Notes: generated by a model not told the origin, from the sequence alone. Counted from the stretch's first letter, positions 27,314 to 36,532 are shown. The stretch is DNA of 64,000 nt from Bergeyella sp. (GCA_030263285.1 SZYB01000001.1:865609-929608); one strand, 5' to 3'. Numbers and translations: made by a program.

Positions 27314-28762
27314 TTAGAAACCAGCACTCTTTGGCGTTCTGGGAAAAGGAATCACATCTCGTATATTCGTCATCCCCGTGACAAAAAGAACCAGTCTTTC
27401 CAGTCCCAATCCAAATCCTGAGTGAGGTACAGAACCAAATTTTCTTGTATCCAAATACCACCAAAGCTCCTTTTCTTCCATGCCTATTTCCTTCATTTTG
27501 GCTCTTAAGACCTCATACCGTTCTTCCCTTTGAGACCCCCCTATAATCTCCCCTATTCCCGGAAAAAGAACGTCCATGGCTGCCACCGTCCTATCATCTT
27601 CATTGAGTCTCATATAGAAAGCCTTAATATCTTTTGGGTAGTCAAACAAAACAACAGGGCATTCAAAATGTTTTTCCACGAGATATCTCTCGTGTTCAGA
27701 CTGCAAATCCATCCCCCAAGAGTCTATGGGAAACTGAAATTTTCCTTTTTTATTCTCTTTACTTCGAAGCAAAATACCAATTGCCTCGGTATAAGAGACC
27801 CGCACAAATCTCTTCTTGACTACATTCTCCAACTTCTCCATAAGTCCCTCTTTTGCTCTGTCTTTTTCGGGCTTTGCTTTTTGATCGTCCAAAAATCTTT
27901 TGTCCAAAAGTTCCAAGTCTTCCCTACAATGCTCCAAAACGTAGGAAATACAGTACTTAAGAAATGCCTCCGCAAGGTCTATATTATCTTCCAACGTATT
28001 AAAAGCCACCTCCGGCTCCACCATCCAAAACTCCGCAAGATGTCTGGTCGTATTGGAGTTCTCTGCCCTGAAAGTGGGACCAAACGTATAGACACGCCCT
28101 AGTCCCATTGCTGCTGTTTCTGCCTCCAGCTGCCCAGATACCGTAAGACTCGTCTTGGTTCCAAAAAAATCCCGTTCATAGTCTACTGCTCCCTCCGGAC
28201 CGAGCGGAACAGACCGAAGATCAAAATGTGTCACGCCAAACATCTCGCCCGCACCTTCGGCATCTACCCCTGTAATAATAGGAGTATGGATATAAAAAAA
28301 ATTGTTTTTTCTAAAAAACTCATGAATAGCAAAACTCAATGCACTCCTGACTCTAAAAATTGCTCCAAAAAGCTGGGTCCTAAAACGAAGATGTGCCTGA
28401 ACTCTCAGGGTCTCCAGACTGTGCTTTTTGGGTTGCAAAACCGTTTTTTCCAATTCATCAGAAAAATGATCCCCCAAAATCTCTATAGACTTCGCAACAA
28501 TTTCTACACTTTGTCCTGCTCCCGGACTCTCCACCACCTCGCCTACAATTTTCAGGGAAACCGCGATTTTTATGTTTCTTATAATTTCTTGAGAAAAACT
28601 TTCAGGGTCTACCACCACCTGCAAATTGTGGGGGGTAGATCCATCGGATAAAGAAATAAAGCGCTGGGATCTAAATGCCCGCACCCAACCGCTCACCTCT
28701 ACATTGCGATGCATATACTTCCCGTACCTACTGAGCAATTCCTTTATGATTATTTTTTCCAT
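27314..28762 (-). CDS. asnS: Asparaginyl-tRNA synthetase
   Basis: 482-residue class IIb synthetase. An N-terminal OB-fold anticodon-binding domain (VEVSGWVRAFRSQRF) is followed by the catalytic domain with motif 2 (FGPTFRAENSNTTRHLAEF) and motif 3 (GFGLGLERLVLFVTG). The AEFWMVEPE segment favours AsnRS over AspRS. Length is normal. The pseudogene at 28.9-29.2 kb lies just upstream on the same strand. Confidence 0.96.
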   Translation of the reverse strand: MEKIIIKELLSRYGKYMHRNVEVSGWVRAFRSQRFISLSDGSTPHNLQVVVDPESFSQEIIRNIKIAVSLKIVGEVVESPGAGQSVEIVAKSIEILGDHFSDELEKTVLQPKKHSLETLRVQAHLRFRTQLFGAIFRVRSALSFAIHEFFRKNNFFYIHTPIITGVDAEGAGEMFGVTHFDLRSVPLGPEGAVDYERDFFGTKTSLTVSGQLEAETAAMGLGRVYTFGPTFRAENSNTTRHLAEFWMVEPEVAFNTLEDNIDLAEAFLKYCISYVLEHCREDLELLDKRFLDDQKAKPEKDRAKEGLMEKLENVVKKRFVRVSYTEAIGILLRSKENKKGKFQFPIDSWGMDLQSEHERYLVEKHFECPVVLFDYPKDIKAFYMRLNEDDRTVAAMDVLFPGIGEIIGGSQREERYEVLRAKMKEIGMEEKELWWYLDTRKFGSVPHSGFGLGLERLVLFVTGMTNIRDVIPFPRTPKSAGF

Positions 28763-28850
28763 GAATTTATCAATGCCTTAAAAAAATCGAACACAAAAAT
28801 ATGAAATATAAAAGAAAAAACTAAGTGGAATCCCTCTAAGAACAGAGAAC

Positions 28851-29156
28851 CTAAAGATAGCCAAGAAAAAATATGGCCTCCTGTATGACAGATAACCGAT
28901 GCGACTTCCTTATATCCCATAGGCCCCCTCTCAAAACTAACGGCTCTGTAAGCATCTTCAAAACTTCTTTTTTTCAAGTATTTACCCCCCTCCTCCTGCA
29001 TGCTAAAGGTAAAAAAATCAAAAGACATTTTCGTTGGTGTCTCAAATGAATTTTTTCGCGATTTATCAGAAACTCCTTATCTTTATCACGGGTGTTTTTC
29101 AAAAAAACAAAGGGATACATGGCAATTGCAATGATGTTTGTTTTCCCGAGAGGCAT
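28851..29156 (-). pseudogene. Frameshifted conserved Bacteroidetes membrane protein
   Basis: Two overlapping frames together resemble one protein. Upstream frame: PLGKTNIIAIAMYPFVFLKN then LINREKIHLRHQ. After a shift near the A7 run at 29011-29017 the next frame gives KKRSFEDAYRAVSFER. A second shift near the C5 run at 28924-28928 would give DIRKSHRLS and end FFLGYL with a stop at 28851. The known family pattern is NHExIHxxQQ, later AYRxISFEREAY, then a short FxKYL end. The first His of that motif is Arg here. Hydrophobic codons continue upstream to 29249, so the start is uncertain. Confidence 0.6.
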
Positions 29157-29318
29157 AAAGAAACCCGAGAAGACGTAGAGAAATAAAAAACATAAGACGA
29201 AGATGTTGATTTCAAATAGTATACACTTAATGATTATGTTTTTTTTCACGAAAACGGGACAAATATAATTCCTGTAAGAAAAACAGATAACTCAATTAGA
29301 AACCAAAAAAATTGAATT

Positions 29319-29873
29319 ATGAAAAATTTGATGAAAACCTTGTTATGTACGGGAGTCTTCGTTTTGCTCTTTGCCTGTAGTCCGTTTCAGGTACGATCTG
29401 ATTATGCGAGAAATGTGAATTTTACCGCCTTTAAAACGTATAAACTCCGCATAGACGATCTTGAGTTGAATGACATAGACAAGGATAGAGTACTTAACGA
29501 ACTCTCCAAACAACTAAAGCAAAAAGGACTTGCCGTGGCGGAAAATCCGGACCTTGTTGTAAACGTGAAAGCCAGCTATAAAAAAATCACGAACGTGCAA
29601 ACCTTAAGCCCATGGGGAGGATACTGGGGATGGGGTGGTCACTGGTGGGGCATGATGGGGTTTGGAATGCAGTCTACCTGGACCAACAATTATAACTCTG
29701 GTACCCTAGTCGTGGATATCATAGACTCTAAAACACAGAAGCTCGTATGGCAAGGTATAGGCAGCGGGATTTCTGTAGATTCCCCAAGCCAGAAACGCAA
29801 ACAGATCCCAGAGATAATTGCAGAGATCATGGCTTATTACCCTCCCGTAAGACAAAAAACTGATAAAAAATAG
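29319..29873 (+). CDS. DUF4136 lipoprotein
   Basis: 184 residues with a lipoprotein signal (LLFACSPF, lipid Cys about residue 20) and a DUF4136 domain. Features: the early conserved NFTAFKTYKL, the NPDLVVNVKASYK strand, a Gly/Trp-rich centre (WGGYWGWGGHWWG) and LVVDIIDSKTQKLVWQG. It is an envelope protein of unknown role. An ATG four codons in would also serve as start. The stop codon lies inside a shared terminator. Confidence 0.85.
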   Translation: MKNLMKTLLCTGVFVLLFACSPFQVRSDYARNVNFTAFKTYKLRIDDLELNDIDKDRVLNELSKQLKQKGLAVAENPDLVVNVKASYKKITNVQTLSPWGGYWGWGGHWWGMMGFGMQSTWTNNYNSGTLVVDIIDSKTQKLVWQGIGSGISVDSPSQKRKQIPEIIAEIMAYYPPVRQKTDKK

Positions 29874-29895
29874 AGGATACTCTCCTCTATTTTTT
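29865..29895. terminator. Bidirectional terminator shared by two convergent genes
   Basis: A perfect 13-bp stem: AAAAAATAGAGGA, loop of 5, TCCTCTATTTTTT. U-runs follow on both strands. The stop codon of the DUF4136 gene (29871-29873) lies in the left arm and that of pafA (29894-29896) at the edge of the right arm. Confidence 0.9.
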
Positions 29896-31537
29896 ACTTT
29901 TCTAGAATTTCTGTGATCGCTTCGCCCACGGTTCCGCTCGGGTTTTCTATTTTGAGCAATTGTGCAAGTGTAGGGGCTATATCTTTCATATAATAGGTTT
30001 TGCTGGATGCTCCATGTTTTATACCCCAGCCCATAAATAAAAGAGGTATATGGGAATCATAGGAGTTCCATGCCCCATGCGTGGTTCCTTTTTGGGCATA
30101 TTCGGGCAAATATCCATCGTAGGGAATCATCTGTATATCTCCACTTCTCCGCCTATGGTACCCATTGATAATTCTACTTTTTATAGGCTCTGCTACGCCC
30201 AAACAGGAAATAGTTTCCAGATCTACTGCATAAAGAATTTTAGAATCTTTTTCTAAATATTTTATAATCTCTTCCTTTATTTTCTGTTTTGACTTATTCT
30301 GCCTACTCATTTTTTTATCATCCAGATAAATCTGATAGTTCTTTATGCCCAACAAAAAATCGGAAGTCCCATATTTATCTTTTAAAAGCTTTTGTATATC
30401 CTTCTTTAGGTGGGTATCAAAGAAGCCTGTAGGCATCTTATTTTCTCGTAAATAACCCGATGAATTTGCCGCACCGTGGTCAGCTGTAAGAAAAACCAAA
30501 TACTGCTTTTTTCCTATTCTTTTATCCAATAGGTTGAAAAACTTAGCCAAATCTCTATCCAGCCTTAGAAAAGTATCTTCTATCTCCACCGAATTGGGTC
30601 CAAAAGCGTGTCCTATATAATCTGTAGAAGCAATATTGACAGCCAAAAAATCGGTATCGTTACCTTTTCCCATCGCATAGCCCTCTATTGCAGCCTCAGC
30701 AAAACCAAGCGTCAATGTATTTCCGTAAGGTGACGTCCTAATCACATCCTTGTACCTTCTGGCTATTTCCAATAGCCCTGTATAAGGAAAAGTAGGTTTC
30801 TTTTTGTCTCCCAAAATAAACTCCCAAGACACATCGTCTATTGTACTTTCCGTGTATTGTTCCAAGGGTAACAGAGTGATCCAATCTTGAGATAAAAGCT
30901 TTTTCGGAAAGTTTTTTTCGTTAAAATCCTTCACCCAGGAAGGGAGTACATCCATATAATAGGTACTCGTCACAAATTTTCCCTGGGCATCATCGTACCA
31001 AAAAGCAGCCGTGGGACGATGTCCGACCGGGAGAACAGAAGCCCTGTCTTTCAAAGAAATGCCCACTATCTTTGACCTAAAATTACTCGCCATAGCCAAT
31101 TGATCTGTAATTGTAGTGCTTTTAAGATTCCTTGGAGAATGCTGTCCTGTTTTTTCCGTAAGCGTACCCACCCCCTGGATAAGAGTATCTTGGGTACAGT
31201 ACACCTTTTTTCCGGAAGTCTTATCTATCCAGTCATTCCCTACAATACCGTGTATAGCAGGTATAGACCCCGTATAGATGCTTGCGTGCCCCACTGCCGT
31301 CACTGTTGGAATATAGGGAATATATACATTGTCAAGCGAAAATCCTTCCTTCAATAGCCTTTTGAATCCTCCCTCGCCATACTTATCATAGTATCTGTAG
31401 AGGTAATCCCACCTCATCTGATCTACGACCAAACCTACCACAAGTTTTGGTTTATCAAGTGAGGTTAACGAATCTTTTTGAGCGTAAAACCCGAAAGGAG
31501 CAAAAAAAATGATAAGAAAAAAAAGTCTGTATTTCAT
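29894..31537 (-). CDS. pafA: PafA-type alkaline phosphatase
   Basis: 547-residue secreted enzyme of the alkaline phosphatase superfamily, with a signal peptide (residues 1-19, cleavage near FYAQ). Active-site residues line up with the Pi-irrepressible PafA of Elizabethkingia at an offset of one: nucleophile Thr80 in PTVTAVGH (Thr79), Asn101 (Asn100), Lys163 and Arg165 in SLKDRA (Lys162, Arg164). Metal ligands include Asp39 in VVDQMRWD and the later LTADHGA motif. It releases phosphate from monoesters in the periplasm or outside the cell. The Lys/Arg pair favours monoesterase over diesterase activity. Confidence 0.92.
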   Translation of the reverse strand: MKYRLFFLIIFFAPFGFYAQKDSLTSLDKPKLVVGLVVDQMRWDYLYRYYDKYGEGGFKRLLKEGFSLDNVYIPYIPTVTAVGHASIYTGSIPAIHGIVGNDWIDKTSGKKVYCTQDTLIQGVGTLTEKTGQHSPRNLKSTTITDQLAMASNFRSKIVGISLKDRASVLPVGHRPTAAFWYDDAQGKFVTSTYYMDVLPSWVKDFNEKNFPKKLLSQDWITLLPLEQYTESTIDDVSWEFILGDKKKPTFPYTGLLEIARRYKDVIRTSPYGNTLTLGFAEAAIEGYAMGKGNDTDFLAVNIASTDYIGHAFGPNSVEIEDTFLRLDRDLAKFFNLLDKRIGKKQYLVFLTADHGAANSSGYLRENKMPTGFFDTHLKKDIQKLLKDKYGTSDFLLGIKNYQIYLDDKKMSRQNKSKQKIKEEIIKYLEKDSKILYAVDLETISCLGVAEPIKSRIINGYHRRRSGDIQMIPYDGYLPEYAQKGTTHGAWNSYDSHIPLLFMGWGIKHGASSKTYYMKDIAPTLAQLLKIENPSGTVGEAITEILEK

Positions 31538-31564
31538 TATTTAAGATTACTTTCTGTTTAAAAA

Positions 31565-31602
31565 GCAAAAACATGCAAAGAAACATCCCTGCACGTTTTT
31601 GC
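31565..31602. terminator. Hairpin between mdh and pafA
   Basis: GCAAAAACATGCA and TGCACGTTTTTGC pair over 13 positions with one mismatch around a 12-base loop. It lies downstream of mdh and upstream of pafA, both on the minus strand, so it may end the mdh message. No clear U-run follows. Confidence 0.5.
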
Positions 31603-31632
31603 ATCCTCTTACACGTTCAAAACCTTCAAAAA

Positions 31633-32559
31633 CTAAAATTTCAAATTTCCATTTACATCTCTTACTGCCTTTGCCGAAGCAGAAAACCTTTCCTTCTCGC
31701 TCTCTATTAGCGGAATATTGAGTATCCTTTCCACTCCCTTACTCCCTATTATAGCCGGGACGCCCAAACATATATCTTTTTGCCCATACTCCCCCTCCAA
31801 GTATAATGAACATGGAACGAGCTTTTTCTGATCACAAAGAATAGACTGAACAAGTACCGATACTGCAGCCCCGGGAGCATACCACGCAGAGGTACCCAAA
31901 AGCTTAGTAAGCGTGGCTCCCCCTACTTTCGTCTCCTCCACCACATGATTTTGTTCTTTTTCCTCCAAAAATTCTGTCACGGGAACCCCCTTGTAAGATG
32001 CTTTACTGATGAGCGGCAACATGCCTGTGTCTGAATGCGCCGCGATAACCATACCGTCCACATCAGAGACGGGACACCTCAGCGCTTCTGCCAAACGGTA
32101 CCTGAACCGCGCCGAGTCGAGTGCTCCCCCCATCCCTATAATGCGCTCCTTTGGAAGTCCGGAAACTTTATGCACCAAATAGGTCATCGTATCCATGGGA
32201 TTAGATACCACAATGATAACTACTTCTGGAGAATGCTTGACAAGACTTTGCGATACTTCTTTTACAATCCCCGCATTGATGCCTATGAGTTCCTCTCTGG
32301 TCATCCCCGGTTTTCTCGGAATCCCGGATGTGATCACCGCCACTTTAGAACCAGCTGTCTTTGAGTAATCTCTGGTGACCCCCGTAATTTTGGTATCAAA
32401 ACCGTTAAGAGAGGCGGTCTGCATAAGATCCATGGCCTTTCCTTCTGCAAATCCTTCTTTTATGTCTACCAGAACCACTTCTGAAGCAAAATTTTTCATT
32501 GCTATATATTCGGCGCAAGAAGCACCCACTGCGCCTGCACCCACTACCGTTACTTTCAT
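31633..32559 (-). CDS. mdh: Malate dehydrogenase
   Basis: 308-residue lactate/malate dehydrogenase of the LDH-like (MDH III) type. The NAD-binding GAGAVGAS is at residues 7-14, the mobile loop carries RKPGMTREEL, VSNPMDTMTY follows, and the catalytic His is in AHSDTGMLPL. It interconverts malate and oxaloacetate in the TCA cycle. The Arg in the loop (IPRKPGM) fits malate rather than lactate as substrate. Confidence 0.94.
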   Translation of the reverse strand: MKVTVVGAGAVGASCAEYIAMKNFASEVVLVDIKEGFAEGKAMDLMQTASLNGFDTKITGVTRDYSKTAGSKVAVITSGIPRKPGMTREELIGINAGIVKEVSQSLVKHSPEVVIIVVSNPMDTMTYLVHKVSGLPKERIIGMGGALDSARFRYRLAEALRCPVSDVDGMVIAAHSDTGMLPLISKASYKGVPVTEFLEEKEQNHVVEETKVGGATLTKLLGTSAWYAPGAAVSVLVQSILCDQKKLVPCSLYLEGEYGQKDICLGVPAIIGSKGVERILNIPLIESEKERFSASAKAVRDVNGNLKF

Positions 32560-32600
32560 AGAAATACGTTTTTTTTTATTCCAATCCTTATCAACGATAC

Positions 32601-32608
32601 CAAATATA
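32601..32608 (-). promoter_or_regulatory. -7 element (TATATTTG) for mdh
   Basis: On the minus strand TATATTTG matches TANNTTTG, about 41 bases before the mdh ATG. No clear -33 box. Confidence 0.45.
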
Positions 32609-32663
32609 CAAAATAAATGAAATGTGTTGGGAAGGGTCTATAAACAAAAATAGTATAATTTCT

Positions 32664-32671
32664 TAACTTTG
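32664..32671 (+). promoter_or_regulatory. -7 element (TAACTTTG) for the HMG-CoA reductase gene
   Basis: TAACTTTG is an exact TANNTTTG match 26 bases before the ATG at 32697. The -33 box is not clear. Confidence 0.5.
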
Positions 32672-32696
32672 GCTCCTTGTTGAGAACCCTATATCT

Positions 32697-34028
32697 ATGA
32701 ATATAAAACCTATAGAAGGCTTTTCAAAGCTCTCAAAGCAGGACAAAATCCAATGGCTTGTAACCACTTATCTGAATGATAAAGAGGATCTAAAAAAAAT
32801 ACTGGAACAATACTGGAATGAGAATATTGGGTTGCAGAAGTTACATGAGGAGTTTTCGGAAAACACGCTTTCGAACTTTTATATGCCCTACGGCATAGCT
32901 CCCAATTTTTTAATCGACGGAAAGCTACTGGCAATTCCCATGGCAGTGGAAGAAAGCTCGGTGGTCGCCGCGGCGGCAAAATCTGCAAAATTCTGGCTGA
33001 ACAGAGGTGGCTTCAGGACCACCATCCTTAATACAAAAAAACTGGGGCACACTCATTTCATATTCAAGGGGGAATCTGCAAAACTCCAGCACTTTTTTAA
33101 TTTTAAACTCAAGAAAAAAATGCTGGAAACAACGGAGAATATTACCAAAAATATGCGCAAACGCGGGGGAGGAATCCTGGATATAGAGTGGCTGGACAAA
33201 ACCTCTGAAATGGAACATTATTACCAACTTCAGGTGAGCTTTGACACCGTAGACTCTATGGGTGCGAATTTTATCAATTCTTGTCTGGAACAGCTGGGCA
33301 AAACTCTGAAAGAAGAAATTTTTTCATCAGAAGACTTCACCGTGGAGGAAAAGGAATCCCTTGAAATAATTATGAATATCCTCTCCAACTACACACCGGA
33401 ATGCCGAGTACGGGCAGAAGTATCCTGTCCTCTCTGGGATTTGGCAGAGAACGAGAACATAAGTGCAGAGGAGTTTGCAAAAAAATTCAAACAAGCCGTT
33501 ACCATCGCAGAAATAGAGCCTTACAGGGCTACCACTCATAACAAGGGAATTATGAACGGTGTAGACGCCGTAGTTATCGCCACGGGAAATGACTTTAGAG
33601 CAACAGAAGCATGTGCACATGCTTTCGCCTCCAGAAACGGCAGGTACAGTTCGCTTACCCACTGCAGCACAGAAAACAATATTTTTCGGTTTTGGATTGA
33701 TATCCCCCTGTCTGTAGGAGTAGTTGGTGGTCTTACCAACCTACATCCTTTGGTAAAATTCTCCCTTGAACTCCTCGGGAAACCCAACGCCCAAGAACTC
33801 ATGAGTATTTTGGCGGTCTCCGGGCTGGCTCAGAATTTTGCTGCCATACGCTCACTCATTACTACGGGAATACAAAAGGGGCATATGAAAATGCATCTTC
33901 TCAATATTCTCAACCAGTTTCAGGCTAGCGAAAAAGAAAAAAAATATTTCGTAGAATATTTTAAAGACAAAACAGTGAGTCATCACGAAGTCATCGGTAG
34001 GTTAAACGATCTAAGAAAAAAACAATGA
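32697..34028 (+). CDS. Class II hydroxymethylglutaryl-CoA reductase
   Basis: 443-residue HMG-CoA reductase of the bacterial class II, often called degradative. I see the AVEESSVVAAAAKSAKFW segment with the catalytic Glu (about residue 85) and the THNKGIMNGVDAVVIATGND segment with the catalytic Lys and Asp. The late His is expected in the C-terminal helical part (KGHMKMHL). In Flavobacteria this enzyme serves the mevalonate route to isoprenoids, consistent with the prenyl diphosphate synthase at 51-52 kb; the direction in vivo is inferred. It overlaps the DUF423 gene by 4 bases. Confidence 0.93.
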   Translation: MNIKPIEGFSKLSKQDKIQWLVTTYLNDKEDLKKILEQYWNENIGLQKLHEEFSENTLSNFYMPYGIAPNFLIDGKLLAIPMAVEESSVVAAAAKSAKFWLNRGGFRTTILNTKKLGHTHFIFKGESAKLQHFFNFKLKKKMLETTENITKNMRKRGGGILDIEWLDKTSEMEHYYQLQVSFDTVDSMGANFINSCLEQLGKTLKEEIFSSEDFTVEEKESLEIIMNILSNYTPECRVRAEVSCPLWDLAENENISAEEFAKKFKQAVTIAEIEPYRATTHNKGIMNGVDAVVIATGNDFRATEACAHAFASRNGRYSSLTHCSTENNIFRFWIDIPLSVGVVGGLTNLHPLVKFSLELLGKPNAQELMSILAVSGLAQNFAAIRSLITTGIQKGHMKMHLLNILNQFQASEKEKKYFVEYFKDKTVSHHEVIGRLNDLRKKQ

Positions 34029-34417
34029 AAACATTCACACTCCTTATGGGGAGCTTTTACGGTATGACCTCTGTTTTATTAGGTGCTTTTGGAGCTCACA
34101 CACTAAAAAAAACACTTGGTACGGAAAAACTAAGCAGCTTTGAAGTAGGAGTACGTTACCAAATGTATTCTGCATTTTTTTTACTTATTCTGGGGCTTTT
34201 CTTAAAATTTGAATCCAATACCGAAAAATGGATCTCCATCCTAATGCTAACCGGTACACTGCTTTTTTCGGGAAGTATTTATTTGTTGAGTATGCAGGAG
34301 GCATGGAGAATTAATCTCAGGTTTTTAGGTCCCGCTACCCCTATAGGCGGTCTTATGATGATCCTAAGCTGGGGATTTCTGCTATATACCATACTAAGCA
34401 AAGGCGTCTCACACTGA
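34025..34417 (+). CDS. DUF423 family membrane protein
   Basis: 130 residues with four predicted helices and the family hallmark GAFGAHTLKK at about residues 20-29. Function unknown; related to YgdD/YwdK. The ATGA junction with the HMG-CoA reductase gene indicates translational coupling. Confidence 0.88.
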   Translation: MKTFTLLMGSFYGMTSVLLGAFGAHTLKKTLGTEKLSSFEVGVRYQMYSAFFLLILGLFLKFESNTEKWISILMLTGTLLFSGSIYLLSMQEAWRINLRFLGPATPIGGLMMILSWGFLLYTILSKGVSH

Positions 34418-34500
34418 AAAAATTTAACTAAATATTTTATGATCCACCAGGGTTATACCAGAAAACAGCCCTGCATAAATGCATAAAGACAATCCGACTC

Positions 34501-34532
34501 TTTTGCAAAATGAGTACGTTTCACTAAATTTG
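34501..34532 (+). promoter_or_regulatory. Full Bacteroidetes promoter for sucC
   Basis: TTTTG at 34501-34505, then 19 bases, then TAAATTTG at 34525-34532: both boxes at ideal spacing. The start of transcription would be near 34538, leaving a leader of about 50 bases before sucC. This is one of the clearest promoters in the window. Confidence 0.75.
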
Positions 34533-34590
34533 CCTCGCATGAGCTAAATTTTTAACAGAATTAAAAAAATTAATTACTAAAAATCAGAGT

Positions 34591-35784
34591 ATGAATCTTC
34601 ACGAATATCAATCTAAAGAAATACTATCGAAATTTGGAGTAGTCACCCAAAGGGGAATTTTGGCCAACAATGTAGAAGAGGCACTGGCAGCTGCCAGAAA
34701 GCTCAGCACAGAAACAGGAGCAGAAGGCTGGGTGGTAAAAGCACAGGTACATGCAGGAGGAAGAGGAAAAGGAGGGGGAGTGAAGTTTTCCCCCAATCTG
34801 GATAAACTAAAAGAAAATGCTCGGAATATCATTGGGATGAAACTCGTTACTCCTCAGACCTCAGCTGAGGGAAAGTTCGTGAATTCTGTTTTGGTGGCAG
34901 AAGACGTATACTATCCAGGAGAGTCTGAAACCAAGGAATACTACGTATCCATTTTGCTGGACAGAGCTTTGGGACAAAATACAGTGGTTTATTCCACCGA
35001 GGGAGGAATGGATATAGAACAAGTGGCAGAGAACACACCACACCTCATCTACAAGGAAACCATAGACCCTACTCTAGGATTACTTCCTTTCCAGGCAAGA
35101 AAAATTGCCTTTAACCTGGGGTTAGAAGGCAGTGCCTTCAAAGAGTTTACTCGGTTCATTACAAATCTGTACAATGCCTACATCGGGATAGACGCCTCTC
35201 TTTTTGAGATTAACCCTGTACTCAAAACTTCAGACAATAAGATAGTTGCGGTAGATGCAAAGGTAACGCTGGATGATAATTCTCTTTTCCGTCACAAAGA
35301 CCTTGCAGAACTGAGAGACAAAAGAGAAGAGGACCCTCTGGATGTAGAGGCCGGAGAAGCCGGACTTAACTTCGTGAAACTGGACGGAGATGTGGCATGT
35401 ATGGTAAACGGTGCCGGACTGGCCATGGCTACTATGGATATTATAAAACTATCGGGAGGGAACCCTGCAAATTTCTTGGATGTAGGAGGAACGGCAGATG
35501 CTCAGAGAGTTCAAACAGCTTTTGATATTATCTTGAGAGACCCAAACGTAAAGGCTATTCTTATCAATATTTTCGGAGGAATTGTACGATGTGATCGTGT
35601 AGCCCAAGGGGTGGTAGATGCCTACAGAGCCATGGGGAGCATCCCCGTTCCCATTATTGTAAGATTACAGGGAACCAATGCTATCGAAGCAAAAAAACTC
35701 ATCGATGAATCGGGGCTCAATGTCCATTCTGCCATCACACTGGAGGAAGCCGCAAACAAAGTAAAAGAGGTACTGAAGAGTTAG
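34591..35784 (+). CDS. sucC: Succinate-CoA ligase (ADP-forming), beta subunit
   Basis: 397 residues: an N-terminal ATP-grasp domain (MNLHEYQSKEIL opening, GGRGKGGGVKF nucleotide loop) and a C-terminal CoA-ligase domain (NPANFLDVGGTADAQRV, NIFGGIVRCDRVAQG). It makes succinate and ATP in the TCA cycle with SucD. Oddly, sucD does not follow; a terminator does. So sucD must be elsewhere in the genome. Confidence 0.97.
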   Translation: MNLHEYQSKEILSKFGVVTQRGILANNVEEALAAARKLSTETGAEGWVVKAQVHAGGRGKGGGVKFSPNLDKLKENARNIIGMKLVTPQTSAEGKFVNSVLVAEDVYYPGESETKEYYVSILLDRALGQNTVVYSTEGGMDIEQVAENTPHLIYKETIDPTLGLLPFQARKIAFNLGLEGSAFKEFTRFITNLYNAYIGIDASLFEINPVLKTSDNKIVAVDAKVTLDDNSLFRHKDLAELRDKREEDPLDVEAGEAGLNFVKLDGDVACMVNGAGLAMATMDIIKLSGGNPANFLDVGGTADAQRVQTAFDIILRDPNVKAILINIFGGIVRCDRVAQGVVDAYRAMGSIPVPIIVRLQGTNAIEAKKLIDESGLNVHSAITLEEAANKVKEVLKS

Positions 35785-35849
35785 GTTTGTTTCTCACAAA
35801 AAACAATAGGCAGAATAATAAACAGTGAAAGAACAAAAAGGCTACAGAC

Positions 35850-35892
35850 AAAAAAGGTCGGCTATTTTTTAACCGGACCTTTTCTTCTTTTT
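35850..35892 (+). terminator. Terminator after sucC
   Basis: AAAAAAGGTCGG and CCGGACCTTTT form a GC-containing stem with one bulge, followed by a T-rich run (TTTCTTCTTTTTT). Confidence 0.7.
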
Positions 35893-35923
35893 TAATCTAT
35901 AAATAAACCGCTTAATTGAGAGC

Positions 35924-36514
35924 CTATTTTGTCTCTTCTTTTATGATATGCTCTACCTTTTTAGCCGGTAAATAAACCTGGAAACCAAGCCCGAAAACCA
36001 ATTTACCCGTTGCGCCAGAGTTGCCTCCACCTAAATTGCCGGTAAACTTAAGCAATCCTTCCAGACCTACATTTTTGGTCAAGAAATACGCATACCCAGG
36101 TCCTATGCCGTAGTTAAAACCTACCGAATTTGATCCATCTTTCTGAGTAGAATTATCTCCACCCAAACCTAAATTACCTTCCAGAAAGAAATTACCGTGT
36201 TTTGAAAAATTAGGTAGATCATTACTCGCAAGGTAATACCTTCCCAAGGCACCAAAAGCATAAGTAAACGCAGAAGGACCATCTCCTACCTTAGCAAATC
36301 CTAAATCTGCATACCCTCCTACCGCTACATTATCCTTAAAGAAATACGCAGCCTTCGGAGTTATATTAACCGAAGTAGTAGAACCCTTACTAACTCCGAA
36401 ATTAACGTTACCTACATTACCTCCAACAAGCAAATTACCTTTTTGTGTTTGTGCATTTACTGTAGAAAAAAGAGCCGTACCTAAAACAAAAGCACCTAAA
36501 ACTAGTTTTTTCAT
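35924..36514 (-). CDS. Outer-membrane beta-barrel protein
   Basis: 196 residues with a signal peptide (residues 1-21, cleavage after VNAQ). The rest alternates short beta strands with Gly/Asn-rich turns, as in eight-stranded OmpW/PF13505-type barrels, and the last barrel strand is LVFGLGFQVYL. A basic/acidic tail (KKVEHIIKEETK) follows. A strong promoter suggests high expression. Ligand or role unknown. Confidence 0.82.
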   Translation of the reverse strand: MKKLVLGAFVLGTALFSTVNAQTQKGNLLVGGNVGNVNFGVSKGSTTSVNITPKAAYFFKDNVAVGGYADLGFAKVGDGPSAFTYAFGALGRYYLASNDLPNFSKHGNFFLEGNLGLGGDNSTQKDGSNSVGFNYGIGPGYAYFLTKNVGLEGLLKFTGNLGGGNSGATGKLVFGLGFQVYLPAKKVEHIIKEETK

Positions 36515-36532
36515 GATTTACATATTTTAATT

